Program-made: the position numbers and the translations under genes
Origin: Chitinophagaceae bacterium
GTDB lineage: Bacteria; Bacteroidota; Bacteroidia; Chitinophagales; Chitinophagaceae
NCBI GenBank assembly: GCA_947463105.1
Contig: CANHSD010000142.1
Coordinates: 1-7,090 of the forward strand
Length of the DNA: 7,090 nucleotides
Direction: 5' to 3'
Notes under the pieces: model-generated
What the model was told of the DNA's origin: nothing
Databases searched by the model: none
The model's input: only the letters and a program-made list of their open reading frames with translations
Shown: positions 1 to 6,530 of the stretch, piece after piece
How the letters are laid out: every line of letters starts with the position of its first letter
Numbering within the stretch: the first letter of the stretch is position 1

Positions 1-466
1 CATTGAAAAAACCTGAATATGTTGTTGCCTTTATATTGATTTCTTTTGATGATATTTTTAATTTATACCCCTCTTTGGCTATTGAGGGATCGTCTGTTAT
101 GTCAAATCGGATATAATTCGATGATGTCGTTTTATTCCATTTGGTAACATGAATATTTAATCCGGCATCATTCTTTATCTTTTCCTTGATGTAAGGACCC
201 AAGTCATCAATGAATTCTTCTGGCAAAAATATTTTGGTAGTTGGAACAAGGCTGAAATATCCAACACCAATTTTCACTGATTCCGGTTGCGGGATAAAGT
301 AAACTTTTCCCGTCTCTTTGTTTACAGGTTCAATACCTTCACTTATTTTAACAGAAGAAAGCAAAGGCAACGTAATCAGAAGAATCAGGCTTCTTATGTT
401 GTTAAATGAATACAGACAATTGGTTTCTTTTTTTAGCATATCCATCATTTTATAACTATATTTCAT
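1..466 (-). CDS. GH20 beta-N-acetylhexosaminidase, N-terminal part (truncated by left window edge)
   Basis: An open minus-strand frame of 155 codons runs off the left edge with no stop. A hydrophobic stretch at about residues 26-38 (SLILLITLPLLSS) looks like a Sec signal or anchor, without a lipobox cysteine. The mature region starts with IPQP (58-61) and GYFSL (69-73). It continues through a beta/alpha fold to EGYKLKIS (132-139) and the ATTYSGFFN edge (147-155). This is the typical layout of the non-catalytic GH20b domain that precedes the catalytic barrel of exo-acting beta-N-acetylhexosaminidases. The catalytic Asp-Glu pair would lie outside the window. The start is uncertain: ATG at 466 directly follows an in-frame TAA, and in-frame ATGs at 448, 445 and 439 would give a more usual n-region. 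It lies beyond the terminator at 663-703, so it probably has its own promoter. The family call is firm; the substrate is unknown. Confidence 0.85.
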   Translation of the reverse strand, partial: MKYSYKMMDMLKKETNCLYSFNNIRSLILLITLPLLSSVKISEGIEPVNKETGKVYFIPQPESVKIGVGYFSLVPTTKIFLPEEFIDDLGPYIKEKIKNDAGLNIHVTKWNKTTSSNYIRFDITDDPSIAKEGYKLKISSKEINIKATTYSGFFN

Positions 467-526
467 TTACTAGAGTGACGGAAACATTAAATCTGGACAA
501 GATATTTTACAAATAAACTTTCTGCG

Positions 527-546
527 GAAATGATTGGTATCGTTTC
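527..546. promoter_or_regulatory. Imperfect palindrome upstream of the GH20 gene, possible operator
   Basis: Two 8-bp arms, GAAATGAT and ATCGTTTC, are separated by TGGT and match at 7 of 8 positions when one is reverse-complemented. The dyad ends about 60 nt upstream of the GH20 start codon, in the only sizeable gene-free stretch of the window. Its size and symmetry fit a dimeric regulator site (LacI-like, for example), but no known operator consensus is matched. A chance palindrome in AT-rich DNA is a real alternative. Confidence 0.25.
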
Positions 547-662
547 AGGAACTTCTGCAGTCGCGTTTTGCATGACCCTGAAAAACAACCTTATCTAACC
601 AAAAAATGTTAACAGTTATTTTGGTATAATCAATACATTATCAACGAATTATAAGGAAAATA

Positions 663-703
663 AAAAGGGGATAAACCAATCTGATGTTGATTTATCCCCT
701 TTT
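663..703 (-). terminator. Rho-independent terminator after the tRNA (and probably the PUL)
   Basis: Positions 663-675 (aaaaggggataaa) and 691-703 are perfectly complementary, giving a 13-bp stem with a GGGG/CCCC core. The 15-nt loop can pair further (677-680 with 686-689). Reading leftward, the stem ends in a T-rich run (TTTTTATTTT), as expected for an intrinsic terminator. The stem starts 1 nt after the tRNA discriminator base. No other hairpin lies between the lyase gene and the tRNA, so this is also the first terminator met by transcripts coming out of the PUL. Confidence 0.85.
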
Positions 704-704
704 G

Positions 705-778
705 TAGCGAGATCGGGAGTTGAACCCGAGACCTTCGGGTTATGAATCCGACGCTCTAACCACCTGAGCTACCTCGCC
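705..778 (-). tRNA. tRNA-Met (CAT anticodon), elongator type
   Basis: A 74-nt cloverleaf folds on the minus strand. It has a 7-bp acceptor stem starting GGCGAGG, a D arm GCTC/GAGC, an anticodon loop TTCATAA with CAT at 744-742, a 5-nt variable region AGGTC, and a T arm TCGGG-TTCAACT-CCCGA with discriminator A at 705. CCA is not encoded. The initiator-type GGG/CCC anticodon stem is absent, so this is not tRNA-fMet. Elongator Met is the likely identity, but a CAT anticodon can also belong to a lysidine-modified tRNA-Ile2, and I cannot exclude that by eye. Two features are odd: a G1-U72 wobble closes the acceptor stem, and there is an A-C mismatch at the loop end of the anticodon stem (31/39). 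Confidence 0.93.
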
Positions 779-796
779 ATGGATGATTTTGGGTGG

Positions 797-804
797 CAAA
801 AGTA
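797..804 (-). promoter_or_regulatory. Candidate -7 promoter box for the tRNA
   Basis: The minus strand reads TACTTTTG here, an exact match to the Bacteroidota -7 consensus TAnnTTTG. It lies 18 nt before the mature tRNA 5' end, so transcription would start around 790-793 with a leader of roughly 12-15 nt. The -33 side is only a T-rich run (about 822-828) with no clear TTTG, which lowers confidence. It sits in the 61-nt gap between the lyase stop and the tRNA, so the tRNA need not depend on the PUL promoter. Confidence 0.45.
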
Positions 805-839
805 AGCAATGTATTTTTCATAAAAAAATTAAGGCTTGT

Positions 840-2039
840 TTACAGCAATTTCATCAACAAAGATGGGTAGGCCGCTCCAGCAAGCCTTTTGATTTCATCT
901 GTACAACTTGCACAACCATATTGGTTAACCGCTTTGTTGAGCAATGGAATGGCTTCTGCCTGTTTGAATGCATTGATTTGAGGACCTGTCCATTGCTGCT
1001 TTTTAAGCAAATAAGGCAAGATAAAGTCAAAGCCTTTTTTCAATGATTTTCCTGATGCAGTATTGGCTTTCCAGAGATCCAGTCCAAGCTGCTGAAACCG
1101 GGTGGCCAAACTGCTGTAGGCATTCAAAATAAATACAGAGTAATGAAGGGATGTGGTTCTTTTCATTTCCAACGGGAATGAACCCTGGGCATCCATTTCC
1201 TTATCAAGGCGGCTCATTACCCTTGCGTAGATGGTTTTGACAAGATTCGTATCCCTCATAAATCCTGCATACGCCAAAAGCTGGGCATCATACCAGACAC
1301 CATGGTTGTTGGGCGCATTCATTTCTTCTTTTCCGATGATGCTGGTTCCTAACCATTGGATAAAATCTTTTACCCATCCTTCCATTCCCAGTTGATCCTT
1401 GCTTGTCCAAGTTTTTGAAGCCTTGAGCAATTGAATGGCATCCATGATGTGCATAAAATGCCGGGTATCTATGACCCCTTCTGCCCGACCATCGGTAACC
1501 CCTTTGACAGACTGTGCGTATTTCAGGTTGGGGTTCATCCGGGTTGCTGTATCAAGAAACCATACCCTGATCAGCTTTGTGGCATGATCCGCATATGCTT
1601 CTTTTCCTGTAAAATAATAAGCCAAAGCCAAGTGATAAATACTGGCGCTCAGGCCGGGCAAAACAACCTTGTCTGGAAAATTTTTTACTTCAGGATTAAT
1701 TTCGCCATCCTTCCGAACATAAGGAATACCATTGGCAGTATTGGGATTGGGCCACCAATAAGGCGCTATGCTCATGTAATCATGTTTGTCGCCACTTGGC
1801 GGGAGATCTGTTTTGCTCATCACGGTTACAGGCTTGAACCGCAGTGCTTTTTCAGCATCACCCTTCAATTGATTAAATGCAGTTGTATATTCCTCATCAT
1901 TTTTTTCAATCTTCTCCTTGCTTTTTGCCAATTGATTGAAGTCCATGGTGACCAGATCAGTAAAGGAAATTTTTTCTTGCGCAACAAGAGAAATTGAACC
2001 AAGCATCAATGCCCCAAAAAAAAATGAAAATTTGTTCAT
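840..2039 (-). CDS. Secreted polysaccharide lyase, alginate-lyase family (PF05426; PL38- or PL5-like)
   Basis: This 399-aa protein (numbered from ATG 2039) begins with a Sec signal peptide ending near SLVA-Q (about residue 20). It is therefore probably periplasmic or exported. The conserved segment HDYMSIAPYWWPNP (86-99) and the following GIPYVRKDGEINPE are typical of the alginate-lyase-like (alpha/alpha) toroid family. The NNHG motif (244-247) corresponds to the Asn-His pair used in beta-elimination by AlgL-type lyases. Arg294 and Tyr300 in KRTTSLHY fit the catalytic Arg/Tyr positions. In Bacteroidota, such proteins include glucuronan lyases of family PL38, so beta-1,4-linked uronate is a likelier target than alginate specifically. 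A GTG at 2042 in the same frame could add one residue. I prefer the ATG, whose A is the last base of the upstream sulfatase stop (TGATG). A C-terminal CASC pair (376-379) may form a disulfide. The family is firm; the substrate is inferred. Confidence 0.88.
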   Translation of the reverse strand: MNKFSFFFGALMLGSISLVAQEKISFTDLVTMDFNQLAKSKEKIEKNDEEYTTAFNQLKGDAEKALRFKPVTVMSKTDLPPSGDKHDYMSIAPYWWPNPNTANGIPYVRKDGEINPEVKNFPDKVVLPGLSASIYHLALAYYFTGKEAYADHATKLIRVWFLDTATRMNPNLKYAQSVKGVTDGRAEGVIDTRHFMHIMDAIQLLKASKTWTSKDQLGMEGWVKDFIQWLGTSIIGKEEMNAPNNHGVWYDAQLLAYAGFMRDTNLVKTIYARVMSRLDKEMDAQGSFPLEMKRTTSLHYSVFILNAYSSLATRFQQLGLDLWKANTASGKSLKKGFDFILPYLLKKQQWTGPQINAFKQAEAIPLLNKAVNQYGCASCTDEIKRLAGAAYPSLLMKLL

Positions 2040-3343
2040 CACTTGTTTTTCGCTTTGTTTTTCGTTTTGTTTGCATGACGACCACTGCCATCACCATTAT
2101 CAAGGAAGCCGCCAGCGGGATTCAATTTATCCAAAACCGCCTGGAGCTTCTGTTTCTCTATGGTAGTTTTTTCATCCAGGACAACCAATTTCTCCTCAAA
2201 AGGTGCCTTCCGCATATCGTAGAGATCACCTGACCGCATCAACTTCCAGTTGGCAGAACGCACATACCAGTCCTTGCCCAGTCCAGTAAATATCCACTCC
2301 CTGGCAGTTCCTTTTCCGCCTTTCAGCTGGTATGCAAAACTTACCCCATCCAGTATATTGTTTGTTGGAAGTGGGGCCCCAGCAAGTTCAGCAAAAGTGG
2401 GAATAAAATCAGCGGCATCAATCATGTTGTTGGAAACACCAGGCTTCTTGATCATGCCTGGCCAGTTTACAATCATGGGAACAAGGCTTCCGCACTCTTG
2501 CATGGTTCCCTTTTTGCCACTGAGCTTTTGTCCTTGTACCCTGCCAATTTGAGCGGCCTCTCCTGCAGTTCCATTGTCACCAAAAAATACGATCAATGTG
2601 TTCTCCCTTAATTTCAAGCTATCCAAGGTATGCACCAACTTACCTACGAGTTTGTCCATGTAGGAAATATTGTCAGCATAAAGTTCCTTATAATCAGTGG
2701 TACCAGGCTTGGTATCAGGGGTTGCAACAATCTCTCCATGCACGTGTGACAAGGAATAGTACAGGTAAAAAGGATCCTTTTTGTGCTGTGCCAAAAACTT
2801 CACCATGTGGTCATGCATCAGGTCTGGCATGTACTCACCATCCTTCAACACGGATTCTTTCCCATTCACAACATATTTATCTTTCTTTCCTGCTTCATTA
2901 AAAAAAGATCCACTTCCAAAAAACCGCAGATAGTCATCAAACCCAAATTCAGCAGGACCCAAAGGAAGCTGCCCCCACTTGCCGATCATTGATGATGTGT
3001 ATCCGGCTTTTTTTAAAATGGCGGGCATGAAGTTCTCAGCAGAAGGCTTGATTTCGCCGGTCATGTCTTGGTTAACTGCGCCGGTCCTAAAGCCATATCT
3101 TCCTGATAGTATCAAAGCCCTGGATGGACCGCACAATGGCACTGTATAGGCATTCGTATAGCGAATACCTTCCTTCGCCAGCTTATCAATGACGGGTGTT
3201 TTAAAAAAGTCGGCTCCATAAGCACTGACGCCGTCAATACCCAGATCATCTGCCAAAACAAAAATGATATTGGGCTTTTTTTGTTGGGCAAAAGAAGCAT
3301 TTGCAAAAAGCAAAAACAGAAAGAAATAGTGTGTACGCTTCAT
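2039..3343 (-). CDS. Secreted S1-family sulfatase, divergent active site
   Basis: This 434-aa formylglycine-dependent sulfatase hydrolyses a sulfate ester. A signal peptide ends near NASFA-Q (about residue 19). The alkaline-phosphatase-like fold opens with PNIIFVLADDLG, where Asp32 and Asp33 are calcium ligands. The sulfatase signature is CGPSRALILSGR, with Cys71 the residue converted to formylglycine. Later come GKWGQ (121-125), SHVH (199-202, His200 the likely sulfate-contacting residue), FFGDN (Asp256/Asn257 metal ligands) and KKGT (277-280). The common GKWHLG motif is changed so that Gly124 replaces the usual His, and EGGIRVP is changed to ECGSLVP, so it may belong to an unusual S1 subfamily. 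The C-terminus is a lysine/asparagine tail. Its ATG directly follows the upstream sulfatase stop (TAAATG) and its TGA overlaps the lyase ATG. I cannot assign the sulfate position or substrate. Confidence 0.92.
   Translation of the reverse strand: MKRTHYFFLFLLFANASFAQQKKPNIIFVLADDLGIDGVSAYGADFFKTPVIDKLAKEGIRYTNAYTVPLCGPSRALILSGRYGFRTGAVNQDMTGEIKPSAENFMPAILKKAGYTSSMIGKWGQLPLGPAEFGFDDYLRFFGSGSFFNEAGKKDKYVVNGKESVLKDGEYMPDLMHDHMVKFLAQHKKDPFYLYYSLSHVHGEIVATPDTKPGTTDYKELYADNISYMDKLVGKLVHTLDSLKLRENTLIVFFGDNGTAGEAAQIGRVQGQKLSGKKGTMQECGSLVPMIVNWPGMIKKPGVSNNMIDAADFIPTFAELAGAPLPTNNILDGVSFAYQLKGGKGTAREWIFTGLGKDWYVRSANWKLMRSGDLYDMRKAPFEEKLVVLDEKTTIEKQKLQAVLDKLNPAGGFLDNGDGSGRHANKTKNKAKNK
2042..2071 (-). repeat. 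Short 12-nt-period repeat encoding the sulfatase K/N tail
   Basis: The last ten codons of the sulfatase repeat with a 12-nt period and encode NKTK-NKAK-NK (residues 425-434). The DNA alternates AAC/AAA-like codons, so strand slippage could lengthen or shorten the tail by four residues. The segment lies immediately before the TGATG junction with the lyase gene. Whether the tail has a role is unknown. Confidence 0.5.
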
Positions 3344-4936
3344 TTATTTTTTTTCTTGGGATTTAAAAAACTCAATCATTTCCTTGCGCAATTCTACAGC
3401 CACTTTTGCATATGTCTTTTCATCAACCACATTTTGCTTTTCAAGCGGGTCAGTAGTGAAATCATATAATTCCGTGGCGTAAACTTTGTTTTCACTGAAT
3501 GCAGTGTTTGATGTAAAATCATTGAGCCACATCGTAAAGCGATACTTATCCGTCCTCATGCTGTATCCCATCATGGCATTGCTGGTATAGTTTTTCTTTT
3601 TCATTTCCTCTTTGCTGAGCTTTCGGGGATACTGGCTCATGGCAAATTCATTAACAGAAGCCTTTTTGTTTTGCATCACAGGCTTAAGGCTTTTGCCCTG
3701 CAAATGCTTTGGAACCGGCACTGATGCGAGGTCACAAAGGGTTGGAAATATATCAATATGCTCCGACAAGGAAGTTGTTGGTCCTGGCTTCATGCCGGGT
3801 GCAGCAATGATCAATGGAGCGCGGGTGGCCTGTTCCAGGTTGGTATGCTTTTCCCAAAGATCATGATCGCCCAGGTGCCAACCATGATCACCCCATAAAA
3901 CAATGATGGTATTGTTGAGGGTTCCCAAAGAATCCAGTGTGTTCAACAGAATGCCCACTTGTGCATCCATATAAGATACGGCTGCATAATACCCATGGAT
4001 CAACTCCAGTTGCTTTTCGGTTTTTAACCTCAGATGAAAGCCTGGTTCGTTGAACATGGCAAAGGCTGGAATATCTGTGTAGTTTCTGAGCTCCCCTGAT
4101 TTATGATAGGCAATTTCTGGTGCATTGCTGGCATGTTCCTGAAAGCTGGCCAAGGGCATGTCTGCACGGTTGTAGAGGTCCCAGTATTTTTTAGGGGCAA
4201 CAAATGGAAGATGGGGTTTGTGGTAACCCACTGCTAGAAAAAAGGGTTTCTGGTCCTTGTGCATCCTGACCATCTGGTCCTTGGCTTTCAAAGTGATCAC
4301 ACCATCTTCGTAGGCGTTGTCAGGTACGTCATAATTTTCAGTGGAGGGACCTTTGATGGATGTTGGCATTTCATCATCATCTTCCCGTTGAACCCTCTCC
4401 TTTTTGACGAGAAACATTGCCTTGTTTTCAGGCTTTTGGTATTGTCTATTGGCTGGATCGCCCAGACCATTGGCATAATCACTGGCTTTCGGCTCCATGT
4501 AGGGCATGTTCCAGGACACAGGGTCAATCTTTTTTATGGCACTGCTGGGATGAAATATTTTGCCGGTTCCAACAGTATTATAGCCCTGTGAAATCAAATA
4601 TTGTGGCAGGGTTACGATATCCGGATTGATATCACGCATCTGTGTTTTCAGGTCCCATACTTTTGTATAATCAGGCCTCATTCCCGTCATCAGGCTGGCA
4701 CGGGTAGGCCCGCAGACAGATTGTTGACAATAGTTGTTGGAAAACATCGTACCCATCTTCGCAAGGCGATCGATGTTAGGTGTTTTGATGAGTTTGTTTC
4801 CATAGCAACCCATGATAGGCTTTAGGTCATCAACAGCAATAAACAGGATATTGGGTTTCTTGGCTTGCTGGGCTACCAAGTCACATGCTAAAGATACAAG
4901 GATGGCTGAAAAGATCAATGCCGGCTTTCGCATCAT
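3344..4936 (-). CDS. Secreted S1 sulfatase, iduronate-2-sulfatase-like (S1_7-like)
   Basis: The product is a 530-aa formylglycine sulfatase. After a signal peptide (probable cleavage near LVA-QQ, residues 21-24) comes PNILFIAVDDLKP with metal ligands Asp36/Asp37. The signature VCGPTRASLMTG has Cys75 as the formylglycine precursor. GTGKIFHP gives Lys126 and His129, GYHKPHLPF gives His239, WGDHGWHLGDH gives Asp350/His351, and WEKHTN gives Lys363. All of these match the active-site layout of human iduronate-2-sulfatase and its bacterial relatives, so catalysis should be intact. A Cys at 18 followed by Asp could suggest a lipoprotein, but SLAC is a poor lipobox. Either ATG at 4936 or 4933 may start translation, after an A-rich leader. 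It begins 28 nt after the SusD stop and abuts the next sulfatase. Likely substrates are 2-O-sulfated uronates or similar sulfated sugars; the exact specificity is inference. Confidence 0.93.
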   Translation of the reverse strand: MMRKPALIFSAILVSLACDLVAQQAKKPNILFIAVDDLKPIMGCYGNKLIKTPNIDRLAKMGTMFSNNYCQQSVCGPTRASLMTGMRPDYTKVWDLKTQMRDINPDIVTLPQYLISQGYNTVGTGKIFHPSSAIKKIDPVSWNMPYMEPKASDYANGLGDPANRQYQKPENKAMFLVKKERVQREDDDEMPTSIKGPSTENYDVPDNAYEDGVITLKAKDQMVRMHKDQKPFFLAVGYHKPHLPFVAPKKYWDLYNRADMPLASFQEHASNAPEIAYHKSGELRNYTDIPAFAMFNEPGFHLRLKTEKQLELIHGYYAAVSYMDAQVGILLNTLDSLGTLNNTIIVLWGDHGWHLGDHDLWEKHTNLEQATRAPLIIAAPGMKPGPTTSLSEHIDIFPTLCDLASVPVPKHLQGKSLKPVMQNKKASVNEFAMSQYPRKLSKEEMKKKNYTSNAMMGYSMRTDKYRFTMWLNDFTSNTAFSENKVYATELYDFTTDPLEKQNVVDEKTYAKVAVELRKEMIEFFKSQEKK

Positions 4937-4964
4937 GTTGTTGTTTTTTCAAATTTTAATGTAA

Positions 4965-6506
4965 TCAATATCCTGGATTCTGCAGGATTTTTAAAGTGGT
5001 ATTGTTGTCAATTTCGCGTTGAGGAATAGGAAGCAACAAACGATCTTTTGTAACATAGGCCTGGATCTGGGCCACCGTTGGCCTTGGGCTGGGATATTTA
5101 CCATAATGTGCAGTATAGATTGCACTGAAGTGATTTTTAAGCGTTTGTTCGGCAGTGATGGTTGTCATGGTTGTATTGTACCTGAGCAAGTCATACCAGC
5201 GTACATTTTCAAATGCGAATTCCAATTTGCGTTCATTGGCCAGTTCCCGCTCAAACGAGGCAACGGTATTGACAGCAGCAGGCAGAAGGTCTGTGAGCCC
5301 TGCCCTTTTACGGGTTTGGTTGATCAAAGAAAGGCTTGCCGCTGAATTTCCCTGTGCTTCGGCAAGCATCAGCAAAACATCTGCGTAGCGCATGACTATC
5401 CAGTCATTCTCCGCATCGTTTACGATAGAGACTGGCGAAATCATTTTTTTGGGATACAGTACTTTGGTACTGCCATATTCACCAATGCTGATGGATTTCC
5501 GTAAATCAGTTGCAGCATATCCGAGGTTCAGGTCAGCACTGGGAGTATTGAATCCACCCCCATCACCAATGATGACTGCAGTTCCACTCAGTTCAGGTGC
5601 AAAAGCATTGGGAAAAGAAGATCCCAGGCCAATGCCACCTGCCTTGTACCTGATGGCGAAAAGGATTTCCCTGTTCATCTCATTTGAAATGGAAAATACA
5701 TCCCCATAGCTAGCAACCAGGCCATATCCGCTGTTGGCAATAACATCATTCAACAAAGGAATGGCTTCCGCTTTTCTGTTCAGGGTAAGGTACACTTTTG
5801 CCAACATGGCTTTTGCCGTCCAGCTGTTTACACGACCCAACGAAGTAGAAGGAATTGAAGCATATTTCATTGACGCACCATTGGCAATGGCATAACCCAA
5901 ATCTGCGATGATGAGTTTATAAATTTCTGCTGCTGATTCCCTGTTCATTGCGGTAGCGTCAAAAGGAGACAAAGGTTCATGTACTAGAAACACTCCGCCA
6001 AATTGCCTGACCAAATTGAAATAATGATAGGCCCTGATGAAAGCAGCTTCAGCAGAAAGAACCTTCTTGTCATTGGATGAAATCAATACACCTGACGTAT
6101 CTGCTGTCATTGACCCTGCAGTGGGAGCATAATTGACATTCAGGCTATGAAGGATCAAGTTGACATTGCGAATATTAGCATAGGTGTTGATCCAAAAATT
6201 ATAGATGCCTTGATGAGAAGTGTTCGGAATAAAAAGATCCAGATCACTCAGGTCGCGGTTGGGTACTGATTTACTGGCAGGATTACCCATGATGGCATTG
6301 TCACTCCTGAGTTCAGACATTTTCCATTCCTCGAGCAATGGCTTTTGCATGCCATTGTAGCAGCCGATAAGGGCTGTTTGGATGTCTGTGGTATTCTTAT
6401 AAAAAGTAGCAGTGGTTACATTGCTGAGTGGATACAGCTCAATATTTTTTTTGCAGGAAGCAAGGAAAAACATGCAAACCAGTAGGACAGATATAAATGA
6501 TTTCAT
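4965..6506 (-). CDS. SusD/RagB-family glycan-binding outer-membrane lipoprotein
   Basis: This 513-aa lipoprotein is the surface lid of a SusCD complex: it captures oligosaccharides and hands them to the TonB-dependent transporter. The signal peptide ends in a lipobox LASC, with Cys18 the lipidation site, followed by Lys-Lys. The SusD-like helical (TPR-type) core includes LSAEAAFIRAYHYFNLVRQFGGV split over 150-172. The RagB/SusD C-terminal half has WIVMRYADVLLMLAEA (369-384), FENVRWYDLLR (432-442) and the hallmark ending LLLPIPQREID...LQNPGY. Length is normal for the family. It starts 24 nt after the SusC stop and is followed 28 nt later by the first sulfatase, so it is the second gene of the visible operon. 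SusD proteins share little identity outside these motifs, so the ligand cannot be read from the sequence; the neighbouring enzymes suggest a sulfated uronate glycan. Confidence 0.97.
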   Translation of the reverse strand: MKSFISVLLVCMFFLASCKKNIELYPLSNVTTATFYKNTTDIQTALIGCYNGMQKPLLEEWKMSELRSDNAIMGNPASKSVPNRDLSDLDLFIPNTSHQGIYNFWINTYANIRNVNLILHSLNVNYAPTAGSMTADTSGVLISSNDKKVLSAEAAFIRAYHYFNLVRQFGGVFLVHEPLSPFDATAMNRESAAEIYKLIIADLGYAIANGASMKYASIPSTSLGRVNSWTAKAMLAKVYLTLNRKAEAIPLLNDVIANSGYGLVASYGDVFSISNEMNREILFAIRYKAGGIGLGSSFPNAFAPELSGTAVIIGDGGGFNTPSADLNLGYAATDLRKSISIGEYGSTKVLYPKKMISPVSIVNDAENDWIVMRYADVLLMLAEAQGNSAASLSLINQTRKRAGLTDLLPAAVNTVASFERELANERKLEFAFENVRWYDLLRYNTTMTTITAEQTLKNHFSAIYTAHYGKYPSPRPTVAQIQAYVTKDRLLLPIPQREIDNNTTLKILQNPGY

Positions 6507-6530
6507 ATTGCTGTTTTTATTCGTTGGAGA

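Noticed and set aside
510..517. TTTATTTG on the minus strand as a -7 box for the GH20 gene
   Set aside because: It misses the second base of TAnnTTTG and no -33 element lies at the right distance, so it is too weak to annotate.
705..778. The tRNA as an attachment site for an integrated element carrying the PUL
   Set aside because: The PUL lies on the tRNA 5' side, no integrase is visible, and I saw no repeated tRNA 3' end in the window.
783..1046. A plus-strand open frame starting between the tRNA and the lyase gene
   Set aside because: It overlaps the candidate tRNA promoter and the antisense of the lyase C-terminus, and the product resembles no protein I know.
1431..1997. A 188-codon plus-strand open frame opposite the lyase gene
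   Set aside because: It is fully antisense to a gene with clear family motifs, is rich in Cys, Phe and Ile without domain-like patterning, and has no leader. It is a shadow frame.
4259..4591. A 110-codon plus-strand open frame opposite the first sulfatase
   Set aside because: It is antisense to conserved sulfatase coding sequence and has no recognisable motifs or start signals.
3344..4936. The first sulfatase as a surface lipoprotein (Cys18 followed by Asp)
   Set aside because: SLAC lacks the Leu at -3 of a normal lipobox, and a standard signal peptidase I site near LVA-QQ fits better.
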